Shown here in pieces: positions 32,605 to 41,071 of a stretch of DNA of 64,000 nt; within the stretch, counting starts at the first letter, position 1; each line of letters opens with the position of its first letter. The stretch covers positions 2,790,001 through 2,854,000 of the forward strand of contig OZ253558.1 in NCBI GenBank assembly GCA_965262745.1, given 5' to 3'. The notes beneath the pieces are model-generated. The model had not been told where the DNA came from. It ran no database searches and was given only the letters and a program-made list of their open reading frames with translations. The translations under genes and the position numbers were made by a program. Source of the stretch: JAJECS01 sp965262745 (GTDB lineage Bacteria; Chloroflexota; UBA11872).

Positions 32605-33042
32605 GTGGCACTAACAGTAGGACATACCGGTGTCGTGGTACGTGACCTGCCGCTCATGCGGCGGTTCTACGGCGAGATCTTGGGACTCGCAGAGACGCGG
32701 CACGTCATTCGCGAGGGACCGTTCATTGACGGCATCACCGGTCTGACCGGAGTCGTGCTGGAGGCCTTTATCCTGGGCACGGCGGAACATCCCAACGCTG
32801 TCGAGCTGCTCAAGTACCGGAATCACCCCTCGGCCATCGTGCCCAAGGGCCCCAACGGCCACGGCATGAATCACATCCACTTCATCGTCGACGATCTGGA
32901 CCCGATCCTCGCCGCCCTCGAGGCCGAAGGCTTGGATCACTGGGGGGCGCCGCAGGACTGGCCCGACGTATGGTCGCGCGTGGTCTACGCCAGGGACCCC
33001 GAGCACAACGTGCTCGAGTTCACCGAGCGGCTGCCAAGCTGA
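32605..33042 (+). CDS. VOC-family (glyoxalase/dioxygenase-fold) protein
   Basis: 145 residues from GTG 32605, which is preceded by AGGAGG. Two beta-alpha-beta-beta-beta modules carry candidate metal ligands: His in VGHTGVVVRD, Glu in AVELLKY, His in MNHIHFIVDD and Glu in HNVLEFTE. YARDPEHNVLEF matches the glyoxalase-I-type end (DPDGNxxEL). It is probably a methylmalonyl-CoA epimerase, glyoxalase or resistance-type enzyme; specificity cannot be read. Divergent from the PLC-like gene and convergent with amt. Confidence 0.85.
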   Translation: MALTVGHTGVVVRDLPLMRRFYGEILGLAETRHVIREGPFIDGITGLTGVVLEAFILGTAEHPNAVELLKYRNHPSAIVPKGPNGHGMNHIHFIVDDLDPILAALEAEGLDHWGAPQDWPDVWSRVVYARDPEHNVLEFTERLPS

Positions 33043-33159
33043 GCCAAGCGTCGGGCAGTCGGTCCAATCCATTGACCGGTGGCCGGCTGCCTGTCCGATC
33101 TCACCCTTTGCCGGAGACCCCTGCGCAACCCCTCCAGCGCGGACTGGAGACCGGGTCTT

Positions 33160-33200
33160 ATCCCCTCTCCCTCAGGGAGAGGGCTAGGGTGAGGGGCATC
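33160..33200. repeat. dispersed palindromic repeat (CCCTCTCC...GGAGAGGG)
   Basis: CCCTCTCC, loop CTCAG, GGAGAGGG followed by CTAGGGTGAGGGG. This unit is widely scattered in GC-rich intergenic DNA. Here it lies between convergent VOC and amt genes and may also act as a terminator. Confidence 0.6.
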
Positions 33201-33285
33201 CGCGGCTTGCGAGTGGGGCGTCAACAAATTTATGCAAACGTCTCCTTGCACCGGAGACCCGCATGAAGCCCCCGCCTAGCCGCGC

Positions 33286-34500
33286 CTACAGGCGATAGGC
33301 GATCTCGCCGTGCTCGGCGGTGTCCAGACCGGCGGCTTCTTGGTCGCCCGACACGCGCAGGCCGACCGTCAGCTTGATGGCCCAGAGGATGATCGTCGTC
33401 ACCACGAAGGCCCAGGCCCAGGTGGCGAGGATCGAGACGAGCTGGATGCCGATCTGTTCGAGCCGGGAGGCCTGGGTGAAGGCCGCGATGCCGCCGAAGC
33501 CGATGCCGACGAAGAGGCCGGTAGCCAAGGCGCCCCAGGTGCCGCCGACGCCGTGGACGCCCCAGACGGACAGCGAGTCGTCCAGCTTCAGCTTCTTGAG
33601 CAGCTCCGCCGCCAGGTAGCAGAAGATGCCGGCCATCAAGCCAATGAAGATGGCGGGCAGCGGGCCGACGAAGCCGGCGGCCGGCGTGACGCCCACCAGG
33701 CCGGCCACGGCTCCCGAGGCCGCGCCGATGACCGATGGCTTGCGGTCGATGACCCAGGCCGCGGCCGTCCATCCCAGGATGCCGGCGGCGGCGCCGGTGT
33801 TGGTGACCACGAAGGCGTTCACGGCGCTGGCGCCCACCGTCAACGCGGACCCGGCATTGAAGCCGAACCAGCCAAACCAGAGCAGACCGGCGCCCAGGAC
33901 GACCATGGGGATGTTGTGGGGCTCCATGGAGTCGGAGCCGAAGCCGATGCGGCGGCCGAAGATCACGGCGGCGGCGAGGGCGGCGACGCCGGTGTTGATG
34001 TGCACGACGTTGCCGCCGGCGAAGTCAAGCGCCCCCATGGCGTCCATCCAGCCGCCGCCCCAGACCCAGTGGGCCACGGGAGCGTAGACCAGGGTGACCC
34101 AAAGCACGGTGAATAGCACGTAGGCCTTGAACTTCATGCGCTCGGCGAAGGCGCCCGTGATCAGGGCCGGGGCGATGATGGCGAACATGCCCTGAAAGAT
34201 CATGAAAGCCTGATGGGGGATGTTGTCCGCGTGGGGCCCGGGCTCGCTGGCGCTGACGTGGTTGAGGCCCACGAATTCAAGGCTGCCGATGAAGCGGCCG
34301 ACATCCGGGCCAAAGGCCAGCGAGTAGCCCCAGAGCACCCAAACGATGCCCACGATGCCCATGCTCATGAAGCTGTGCATCACGGTTGCGGCGGCGTTCT
34401 TGCTGCGCGCCAGGCCGCCGTAGAACAGCGCCAGCCCCGGCGTCATCAGCAGCACGAGCGCGGAGCAGATCAGCATCCACGCCACATCCGCTTGATTCAT
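33286..34500 (-). CDS. amt: ammonium transporter
   Basis: Eleven-helix ammonium channel of 404 residues. Signatures: LFYGGLARSKNAA, GMFAIIAPALITGAFAERM (Phe gate region), the twin pore histidines in PVAHWVWGGGW and VWGVHGVGGTWG, and FGWFGFNAGSAL. No glnK/PII gene is adjacent, although amt-glnK pairing is common. It may supply nitrogen for the glutamate synthase encoded about 11.4 kb downstream. Confidence 0.96.
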   Translation of the reverse strand: MNQADVAWMLICSALVLLMTPGLALFYGGLARSKNAAATVMHSFMSMGIVGIVWVLWGYSLAFGPDVGRFIGSLEFVGLNHVSASEPGPHADNIPHQAFMIFQGMFAIIAPALITGAFAERMKFKAYVLFTVLWVTLVYAPVAHWVWGGGWMDAMGALDFAGGNVVHINTGVAALAAAVIFGRRIGFGSDSMEPHNIPMVVLGAGLLWFGWFGFNAGSALTVGASAVNAFVVTNTGAAAGILGWTAAAWVIDRKPSVIGAASGAVAGLVGVTPAAGFVGPLPAIFIGLMAGIFCYLAAELLKKLKLDDSLSVWGVHGVGGTWGALATGLFVGIGFGGIAAFTQASRLEQIGIQLVSILATWAWAFVVTTIILWAIKLTVGLRVSGDQEAAGLDTAEHGEIAYRL

Positions 34501-34821
34501 GGTCGGCAGCCTCGTCTATGCCGCGCTCGGCCCGCGATCCGGCGGGCGAACGGGTGGTGGCGGCTCGCTTCCTGCTGCTCCCGGCAAGGCGTGCTCCCTC
34601 GCGTCGGGCGCTGCCATCCCCGCGTGAGCGGCGCGCCCCCTGAAGGGGGCCGCGGCCTCTCGTCGCCCTATCGCCTTGCGTCGCCTGGAGCAGACCCGGC
34701 CGCGAGACGGCGGATCCCCAGCAACGGGCGTATGGTACTGCGGCCGTCGGCCAGGGGTGAGGGCCGCGTCGCGCGCACCGAACGCGGTTGGTACCGACAT
34801 GACCCACGATCCCGCAGCGCC
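34501..34821. other. intergenic region upstream of amt
   Basis: 321 bases, very GC-rich, no credible gene. It contains one perfect hairpin, GCCCCC-TGAA-GGGGGC at 34635-34650, which may end the transcript of the desulfhydrase-like gene. No consensus amt promoter was seen. Confidence 0.5.
34635..34650. repeat. short GC hairpin
   Basis: GCCCCC, loop TGAA, GGGGGC; perfect 6-bp stem in the gap between two same-strand genes. No T-tract. Confidence 0.4.
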
Positions 34822-35853
34822 CTAGTCGGCGCTGAGCTCCTCGGCGTAGGCGAAGATGAGCGGCGTACCGCCGGTGTGAACGAACGCCACGGCGTCTTGC
34901 TCGGTGAGCGCACCGCTGCGCACGTCGTCGAGCAGCGCCGCAAAGGCCTTCGCCGTGTAGACGGGGTCGAGGAAGACGCCCTCGGTGCGGGCGAGCAGCT
35001 TGATGGCCTCGATGCCATCCGGCGTCGCCGCCGCATAGTCGGATCCGATCCGCGCATCTGAGTTCGAAATCTCGGCGGCGTCGAGCGTCAGGTCCAGCCC
35101 CAGAAGCTCGGCCGTCATATTCGCCATCCGGGCCTGCTCGGGCGCCCGCCCGCCGGGCACCCGCAGGGGCGTGAATCCCCTGACCTGGAGGTCCAGGCCA
35201 AGCGCGCGCACTGCCAGCTCCAACCCGGCCTGCGTGCCCCCGCCCGAGGCGACGTACACATGGCTGAGGGAGACCCCGCGCTCGGCCGCCTGCTCCACGA
35301 TCTCGATAAGGCACTCGACATATCCGACGCCGGTGAGCGGCCCGTAGCGGACCACGTAGGGTCGGCGGCCCTGAGCCCGAAGCTCGCGCTCCACGCGCTC
35401 CATTTCCGGCTCCAGGCCGAACATATCGTCGCTGTCCACCTGCCGCACGTCGGCGCCCAGCAGCTCGGTGAGCAGGCGGTTGCCCTGCCGGTCGTCGCCA
35501 TGAATGCCGCGATTCAGCACCATCACCACGTCCAAACCGGCCTTGCGCGCCGCGGCCGCGCCCTGGCGCGCATGGTTGGATTGGCGCACGCCCCCGCCCC
35601 ACATCAGGGTGTCGCACCCCTGCTGCAAGGCCTCGGCCACCTCGAACTCGAACTTCCGATTCTTGTTGCCGCCGAGAGCGCTGTGCGTCAGGTCGTCACG
35701 CTTGATGAACACCCGCGGCCCCCCGATGGCCGCCCGCAGGTTGGTCAGCTCCTCGAACGGCGTGGGCAGGTCCGTGAGGTGAAACCGTGGCAGCACCGCA
35801 ATCCGCCGACGCAGATCGGCCACCGACACCGGCACCGGGTCGCGTGTCGTCAT
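34822..35853 (-). CDS. D-cysteine desulfhydrase / ACC deaminase family PLP enzyme
   Basis: 343 residues of the tryptophan-synthase-beta-like fold II family. RDDLTHSALGGNKNRKFEF contains the PLP lysine, GGGVRQSNHARQ the phosphate-side loop, and VYVASGGGTQAGLEL the Gly/Ser-rich PLP phosphate loop. Relatives are D-cysteine desulfhydrase, ACC deaminase and L-cysteate sulfo-lyase; motifs alone do not separate them. It is upstream of amt on the same strand, and both release or import ammonium, which suggests a nitrogen-scavenging theme (inference). Confidence 0.85.
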   Translation of the reverse strand: MTTRDPVPVSVADLRRRIAVLPRFHLTDLPTPFEELTNLRAAIGGPRVFIKRDDLTHSALGGNKNRKFEFEVAEALQQGCDTLMWGGGVRQSNHARQGAAAARKAGLDVVMVLNRGIHGDDRQGNRLLTELLGADVRQVDSDDMFGLEPEMERVERELRAQGRRPYVVRYGPLTGVGYVECLIEIVEQAAERGVSLSHVYVASGGGTQAGLELAVRALGLDLQVRGFTPLRVPGGRAPEQARMANMTAELLGLDLTLDAAEISNSDARIGSDYAAATPDGIEAIKLLARTEGVFLDPVYTAKAFAALLDDVRSGALTEQDAVAFVHTGGTPLIFAYAEELSAD

Positions 35854-35915
35854 GCGTGCAGATTCCCCTTCGCGGGCGCCCCAAGTATGCGCCCCGCGCT
35901 GCCGGGGCGCCGATA

Positions 35916-36040
35916 GTGGGTCACTTTGGATTCGTCATTCCCGCGAACGCGGGAATCCATCCGCGGCCCGCCGACGGGCGCTGGGCGTCCACCCTCGGGC
36001 AACGGGTCACCATGCCGCACTCAATGGCAAGGTGACCCAC
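35916..36040. mobile_element. miniature inverted-repeat element, copy 1
   Basis: 125 bp bounded by GTGGGTCACTTTG on the left and CAAGGTGACCCAC on the right (one mismatch in the inverted ends). It is flanked by TA on the left and CA on the right. Inside is the hairpin ATTCCCGC-GAAC-GCGGGAAT and a segment nearly identical to copy 2 at 41072. No transposase is encoded. TA flanks suggest mobilisation by an IS630/Tc1-mariner-type transposase in trans (inference). It lies 64 bases before tRNA-Val. Confidence 0.75.
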
Positions 36041-36103
36041 CACCGGCACCGTCGCAAGCCGCTGAAGTATGCTGGCGCCACCACGCGGGTCAAGCCGAGC
36101 CGC

Positions 36104-36180
36104 GGGCGCGTAGCTCAGCTGGTTAGAGCGCCACGTTGACATCGTGGAGGTCAGAGGTTCGAGTCCCCTCGCGCCCACCA
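36104..36180 (+). tRNA. tRNA-Val (GAC)
   Basis: Acceptor GGGCGCG pairs with CGCGCCC, discriminator A and encoded CCA. D-arm GCTC...GAGC, anticodon stem CCACG/CGTGG with loop TTGACAT (anticodon GAC at 36138-36140), T-arm AGAGG-TTCGAGT-CCCCT. The AT-richer DUF262 gene begins directly after the CCA end, consistent with a tRNA-adjacent integration site. Confidence 0.96.
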
Positions 36181-36272
36181 AACTGGAAAGAATCGAGAAC
36201 CTTTACGTTGAGGTTCACAGTAGAGGAGCGGAAGACACTGCTTTTCGCGGAGTTATAGCTTTGGACACTGCT

Positions 36273-38105
36273 ATGCCGACAGTTCGCGACTTATTTGATT
36301 CTCGGATTGTCTATGTGATCCCTAATTATCAGCGAACCTATGTTTGGGGTTTGTATGATCAATGGGAACCCCTGTGGCTAGATGTCATCGAATTTGCGAA
36401 TCCCTCCAACAGCACTAGTGAACAAGTTGATCCATCGTCACGCAAACCTCATTTTCTCGGGGCAACAGTACTTAAAGGACTGCCTGCCCAAGCCGAAGAT
36501 GCTAAGCGATTAGTGGTCGTGGATGGTCAGCAACGACTCACTACTATCCAATTGCTGCTGACGTCGGTAGCCGACGCCTTCCGGGATTACGACGAGCTTT
36601 CACATCTGGAAAGCGTGGCGCGCGGTTTGACCATAAATTGGGTTGCGGGAGCGCATTCTGTTTCAGAGCCTGATAAGATCCATCCTTTAGCCGGCGACTT
36701 TCAATCGTTTACCGACGTAATGAAGGCCAGCAGAGATAACGAGGAGTTATCTGCTACATATGGACCAATTGGAGAGTGCTATCAATTCTACAGGCAGAAG
36801 GCATCTCAATGGCTAGTAGACGGAGAAAGCTCTGGGATTCCAGTGAAGGATTGCGGAAGTAAGCTCTTTACAGCTATATGCGACAAGCTACAAGTGGTGG
36901 CGATCTATCTCAATCATGGTGAGAATGAGTCCGCAATCTTTGAGGCTCTGAATGCTCGAGGTGAGCCTTTATCCGAGTGGGAGAAGGTGAAGAACCATAT
37001 TCTTTTCAAGGCCGGCGAGGCACGAGGTGTTGATCAAGGTTACTTGTACGAGCGCTATTTGGCTACATTCGACGGACGCCAGTGGTTAAAGGAGACAGGA
37101 CGTGGGGCAGCCCGTCGCCGCACCTCGGATCAATTCTTGGATTATTGGCTTGAGTCAAAGCTCCAACGACCGATTAACACTCGGCGGGTTTTTCGGGAGT
37201 TCCGTACCGAGCTGGATAGACCGAGCAGTTCCATTGACTTGGAAGCTTGGTGCGCTGAACTAAAGCAAGATGCAGAGTACTTCCTGCGGTGGCAGACCAC
37301 ACAGGAGTGGGATGGAGATCTGGAGGTCATTTTCCATGGTCGCAGGAGAGCCATCGATATAGGGGCAATTTGGCCTCTGTTATTGGCGTTGTCTCGAATT
37401 GTCACGACGCCGGAAGATATGAAGCGATGTATAGGGACTTTGGACAGTTTTCTTTGGAGGCGAGCCATTGTAGGTCGGCAAGCACGAAATTATGACACTA
37501 TTGCATTGCAGCTGTTGAACATCCTGCCTGAGTCGCCGGCCGGTGATATGCCGTTTAGTGATGCGATCATTGCGCAGCTATTGCAATACGATCTTGTGCG
37601 TTCGTATTGGCCGAGTGACCATGAGGTACGGCAGGCGGTTCTTGGCCGAAACATGTCGTCATGGACCGTTAGGCAAGTGCTCGAAGCGGTTGAACGTGGA
37701 ATGATCCGGGGTAAGCGGGCTGGTAACAAGAGTATGTCAAGCCGTCTTCCAATAGAGCATGTGATGCCTCAAAGCCGAAGTGTGGCTGACTGGCCGCTTC
37801 CGCCGGAGTCTGAGGAGGATGCGGAGGTGATTCGTGATGACATCATTCATCGCTTGGGCAACTTGACGTTGGTTGAACATGGACTCAATTCGAGGCTCAG
37901 CAACCGGCCATGGGTGGAGAAGCAACGTATCCTCCAAGAGGAGGATAATCTTTACATCAACAAGGAACTGCTAAACCACGCCTCCAGTAATCGCTGGGAT
38001 GAAGAACAAATCCGGTTGAGAGGCGAGAGGCTGGCAGATTATATCGTTAACATCTGGCCGTACGGATATGACGTGACAGGCGAGATTGAACGAATACAAA
38101 CATAG
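36273..38105 (+). CDS. DUF262/DUF1524 (GmrSD-type) nuclease
   Basis: 610-residue predicted defence nuclease in one polypeptide. The N-terminal DUF262 domain (about 5-240) has the IPNYQRTYVWG start and VVDGQQRLTTIQLL near residue 84, an NTP-binding/hydrolysis motif of this family. The C-terminal DUF1524 HNH-type domain (about 480-600) has RLPIEHVMPQS, HRLGNLTLVEHGLNSRLSN (conserved His/Asn set). Relatives are GmrSD, BrxU and SspE, which restrict modified phage DNA. ATG 36273 fits the family start; an open frame extends back into tRNA-Val. Its base composition and codon use are clearly less GC-rich than the neighbours, indicating transfer. No modification genes lie beside it. Confidence 0.88.
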   Translation: MPTVRDLFDSRIVYVIPNYQRTYVWGLYDQWEPLWLDVIEFANPSNSTSEQVDPSSRKPHFLGATVLKGLPAQAEDAKRLVVVDGQQRLTTIQLLLTSVADAFRDYDELSHLESVARGLTINWVAGAHSVSEPDKIHPLAGDFQSFTDVMKASRDNEELSATYGPIGECYQFYRQKASQWLVDGESSGIPVKDCGSKLFTAICDKLQVVAIYLNHGENESAIFEALNARGEPLSEWEKVKNHILFKAGEARGVDQGYLYERYLATFDGRQWLKETGRGAARRRTSDQFLDYWLESKLQRPINTRRVFREFRTELDRPSSSIDLEAWCAELKQDAEYFLRWQTTQEWDGDLEVIFHGRRRAIDIGAIWPLLLALSRIVTTPEDMKRCIGTLDSFLWRRAIVGRQARNYDTIALQLLNILPESPAGDMPFSDAIIAQLLQYDLVRSYWPSDHEVRQAVLGRNMSSWTVRQVLEAVERGMIRGKRAGNKSMSSRLPIEHVMPQSRSVADWPLPPESEEDAEVIRDDIIHRLGNLTLVEHGLNSRLSNRPWVEKQRILQEEDNLYINKELLNHASSNRWDEEQIRLRGERLADYIVNIWPYGYDVTGEIERIQT

Positions 38106-38508
38106 ATGTCACCTCGGATGGTGGAGCAAACTACGACTAGGGGTTTCGCTTAGCCCATGAGCTCAGCCATATACAGTCGAACGGATCAGAAGTTGGGAGG
38201 ACGGGACAGAGAGTCAACTGCATCCTTTGCCGTGGGGGGCCTCTAGGCACTAGCCGGACCACAACGACGGGTTGGACCGGCTGGTGGGCCAGTTCACCCG
38301 CCAGGTGGTGGCAGTTGTTGCAGGCCGGCGAGGAGAGGTGAACGTGCCCGGGCTGTCCCAGGTACAGCTCGACCTGCTGGGCAGGTGGCGGAGCGACCGC
38401 TGGGATCCGGAACCCACCCGCCTGCGACGCGCAAGCCGGCGGGCCACCCCACCCCGGACCGGAGTGACCCATTGCCGGCACATCGCAATGCTGGCGCAAC
38501 AGTTACTA
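38106..38508. other. non-coding junction between nuclease and PIN module
   Basis: Composition returns to high GC at about 38200. A 120-codon minus-strand frame (38137-38499) includes a CNNCHH segment but has no ribosome-binding site or family likeness, and overlapping frames on both strands are equally open. I call no gene. It may be the decayed remains of the inserted segment's far end. Confidence 0.5.
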
Positions 38509-38523
38509 ACTACCTATAGTAGT
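38509..38523 (+). promoter_or_regulatory. palindromic operator/-10 element of the PIN module
   Basis: ACTAC, spacer CTATA, GTAGT: a perfect 5-bp inverted repeat overlapping the -10-like hexamer TATAGT. It lies about 48 bases before the first gene of the module, where autoregulatory toxin-antitoxin operators usually sit. Confidence 0.5.
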
Positions 38524-38570
38524 ACCACGCTGTCACATGCCCAGCACTTCGCGAAGACGTGAGGCCCGAC

Positions 38571-38975
38571 ATGGCAATCGACCGCGACCAGAAGTATCGG
38601 GCGATGGCGATCCGGGGCAAGTATCGGCGGCTGTATCGCCATCTGCGCGGTCTACAGGCCCAGGAGTGGCGGACTTCCTTCGGCGAGATCGAGTCGATCA
38701 TCGGCTTCGAGTTGCCCGCATCCGCACGTCTCCACCGGCCGTGGTGGGCAAATCAGCGCAGCGGCAACGGCCACAGTCAGGCTCTGGCCTGGAGCGTCGC
38801 TGGCTGGGAGACGGCCGAGGTGAATATGGATGCCGAGACCCTGTTGCTCAGGCGGAACCGGCCAGCGACCGCTCCCAGATTCGATCTCGACGAGCTGTGG
38901 CCTGTCCACCGAGCAGGGGCGTGGCCGGAACGCCTGAGCCTCAGGCGAGAAGACCTCTACGAGGAGAGGCTATAG
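38571..38975 (+). CDS. putative antitoxin-like protein (orphan family, DUF7662-like)
   Basis: 134 residues from ATG 38571. The core reads KYRRLYRHLRGLQAQEWRTS, FGEIESIIGFELPASARLH, RPWWANQR, then ALAWSVAGWETAEVNMDAET. This pattern of a short helical N-terminus, LPxSAR...WW and AW..AGW recurs in a small bacterial family that I believe is labelled DUF7662 (from memory, uncertain). The basic N-terminus could bind DNA. It ends eight bases before a PIN toxin, behind a palindromic promoter element, so I infer an antitoxin role. It is not an AbrB, RHH, Phd or HTH antitoxin by eye. Confidence 0.7.
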   Translation: MAIDRDQKYRAMAIRGKYRRLYRHLRGLQAQEWRTSFGEIESIIGFELPASARLHRPWWANQRSGNGHSQALAWSVAGWETAEVNMDAETLLLRRNRPATAPRFDLDELWPVHRAGAWPERLSLRREDLYEERL

Positions 38976-38983
38976 CCCGCCGG

Positions 38984-39406
38984 ATGTTCATAGATACCAA
39001 CGTCCTCGTAAATGCCCGGATTCTCGAAGCCCCGGACCAGGACACGGCCAGGGCAAGTCTGGAACGAGCCGTTCAAAGCCGTGAACCGCTGAGGATCAGC
39101 CGGCAGGTCATACGCGAGTATCTGGCGGTCGTCACGCGCCCGCAGCTATGGCCGACGGCCATCACGCGGGAGGAGGCGCTCGCTGACGTGAGTAGGCTGA
39201 TGAGCAGCTTCGAGGTGCTTGAGGACGGTCCCGTGGTCACCGACTGGCTGATCGCGCTGTGTCGAGAAGTTTCCGTTGGTGGGCGGCAGATCCACGACGC
39301 CAACATCGTCGCAACCATGCTGGCCCACTGGGAACGCAGGCTGCTGACGTTCAATACGGCGGACTTTCGCCGTTACGGCGACCGCATTGAGTTGGTGGGC
39401 CGTTAG
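38984..39406 (+). CDS. PIN-domain ribonuclease toxin (VapC-like)
   Basis: 140-residue PIN nuclease. The acidic Mg-binding residues are in place: Asp4 in MFIDTNVLVNA, Glu in SRQVIREYLAVV, Asp in GRQIHDANIVATML and Asp in LTFNTADFRRYG. VapC toxins cleave tRNA or rRNA loops. The start ATG is eight bases after the upstream stop; ribosome-binding GAGGAGAGG lies within the end of the partner gene. The upstream partner is not a classical VapB, which makes the pair unusual. Confidence 0.88.
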   Translation: MFIDTNVLVNARILEAPDQDTARASLERAVQSREPLRISRQVIREYLAVVTRPQLWPTAITREEALADVSRLMSSFEVLEDGPVVTDWLIALCREVSVGGRQIHDANIVATMLAHWERRLLTFNTADFRRYGDRIELVGR

Positions 39407-39478
39407 CAGCCCAAGCATCGGCGGCCCGCCGCGTGACCGGCGACGATCCTGGGAACAAACGTCCCAATTTGGAGTCCC

Positions 39479-40339
39479 GTGCATTCAAAGCCCGCCCATC
39501 TTGCAGCGCTCACGCAGGTCTCACGTCAACCACCGAGCCCCGGAGCTGACGTGACGGCAACCGAACACCTGCTGCAAGTCCGCGACGTGGTCAAGGATTT
39601 TGGCGGCGTCCGCGCCGTGGACCACTGTTCCTTCGACGTGATGCCCGGCACCATCACCGGCCTCATCGGTCCCAACGGCGCGGGCAAGACGACGCTGTTC
39701 AATCTCATTTCCGGCGCGCTGCCGCTGACCGGTGGCCGGATTCTCTGCGACGGTCAGGTCATCAGCGGGATGCGGCTGCACCAGACGTTTGCGCGCGGGA
39801 TCATGCGCACGTTCCAAATCCCCCGCGAGTTCCAGCGGCTGACGGTGCTCGAAAACCTGGCCGTGGTGCCGGCGAATCAGAGCGGCGAGCGCGTCTGGGC
39901 TTCCTGGCTCACGCCGTGGACCGTCGCCCATGAGGAGCGCCGCATCGAGGCCAAGGCGCTCGAAGTGTTGGAGTTCGTCAAGCTCGCGCACCTCGCCGAC
40001 GAGTACGCCGGCAATCTCTCCACCGGCCAGAAAAAGCTGCTGGAGCTGGCGCGGACGCTCATGGCCGAGCCGCGGCTGGTGCTGCTGGACGAACCCGGCG
40101 CCGGCGTCAACCGCACCCTGCTGGGCGCGCTGGCGGACAACATCCAGCGGGCCAGCGCCGAGCGCGGCGTGACCTTTCTGCTCATCGAGCACGACATGGA
40201 CCTGGTCATGCGCCTGTGCGATCCGGTGATCGTTATGGCCAACGGCGCGGTCATCGCCCAGGGACCGCCGCGACAGATCCAGCGCGATCCCCAAGTGTTG
40301 GAGGCATATCTGGGAGGCGTTGTCGGTGGCGCTGCTTGA
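39479..40339 (+). CDS. livG: branched-chain amino-acid ABC transporter ATPase LivG
   Basis: ATPase of a HAAT-type importer. 286 residues: LIGPNGAGKTTLFNLISG Walker A, LSTGQKKLLELARTLM signature, LVLLDEPGAGVN Walker B, and LIEHDMDLVMRLCD H-loop. The AGVN after Walker B is typical of LivG. GTG 39479 opens a long frame; GTG 39551 just before TEHLLQVRDV is an equally good start. Its 3' end overlaps livF by about 20 bases. Likely substrates are Leu/Ile/Val, but HAAT systems also take urea, amides or other amino acids. Confidence 0.93.
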   Translation: MHSKPAHLAALTQVSRQPPSPGADVTATEHLLQVRDVVKDFGGVRAVDHCSFDVMPGTITGLIGPNGAGKTTLFNLISGALPLTGGRILCDGQVISGMRLHQTFARGIMRTFQIPREFQRLTVLENLAVVPANQSGERVWASWLTPWTVAHEERRIEAKALEVLEFVKLAHLADEYAGNLSTGQKKLLELARTLMAEPRLVLLDEPGAGVNRTLLGALADNIQRASAERGVTFLLIEHDMDLVMRLCDPVIVMANGAVIAQGPPRQIQRDPQVLEAYLGGVVGGAA

Positions 40340-41030
40340 AGCTCGCGACATCGTGGCCGGCTACGGCGAAACCGAGATCCTCCACGGCGTCTCCCTGACC
40401 GTGAATCCAGGGGAGATCGTGACCGTCATCGGTCCCAACGGCTGCGGCAAGTCCACGTTCATGAAGGCTGTCGTGGGGTTGGTGCCGGTGCGGTCCGGCA
40501 GCGTCACGTTTCGCGGCGCGGACATCACCGCCCTTGCCCCGGAACGGGTCGTGCGGACGGGACTGTGCTACGTCCCCCAGTCCGCCAACGTCTTTCCATC
40601 CCTCAGCATTCGGGAGAACCTGGAAATGGGCGCATTCATCCGCGGCGATGACTGTCAGGGGCGCATCGAGGAGATGTTTGGGCTGTTCCCGGACCTGGCG
40701 CTTCGCCCAAACGGCAAGGCGGGCAATCTGTCGGGCGGGCAGCGCCAGATGCTGGCCATTGCCCGCGCCCTGATGCTGGACCCTGTCCTCCTGCTGCTCG
40801 ACGAACCCTCGGCTGGGCTTTCGCCGGCGGTCATGCGCCTAGTGCTCGAGCGCATCCAGGGGATCAACGCGTCCGGCGTCTCCTTGCTGCTGGTCGAGCA
40901 GCACGCCCGCGAAGCGTTGCAGCTATCCGACAGGGGCTACGTGCTTTCCGCCGGCGAGAACCGACTGGAGGACCAGGGACCGGCGCTCCTGGCTAATCCA
41001 GAGGTGGCCCGCCTGTATCTGGGAGGATAG
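40320..41030 (+). CDS. livF: branched-chain amino-acid ABC transporter ATPase LivF
   Basis: Second ATPase of the same importer, 236 residues. Walker A IGPNGCGKSTFMK, the LivF-type Q-loop CYVPQSANVFPSLSIRENL, signature LSGGQRQMLAIARALM, Walker B LLLLDEPSAGLSP, H-loop LLVEQHAREAL. Start is TTG 40320 or GTG 40326, both overlapping livG. A miniature transposable element lies between this gene and livH. Confidence 0.93.
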   Translation: MSVALLEARDIVAGYGETEILHGVSLTVNPGEIVTVIGPNGCGKSTFMKAVVGLVPVRSGSVTFRGADITALAPERVVRTGLCYVPQSANVFPSLSIRENLEMGAFIRGDDCQGRIEEMFGLFPDLALRPNGKAGNLSGGQRQMLAIARALMLDPVLLLLDEPSAGLSPAVMRLVLERIQGINASGVSLLLVEQHAREALQLSDRGYVLSAGENRLEDQGPALLANPEVARLYLGG

Positions 41031-41071
41031 GCAGATGCCCGACTCCCCAGGACACACGGAGGCGAGGGGTA

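Noticed and set aside
38137..38499. Minus-strand 120-codon frame with CNNCHH segment
   Set aside because: No ribosome-binding site or known family, and other frames on both strands are equally open in this GC-rich stretch.
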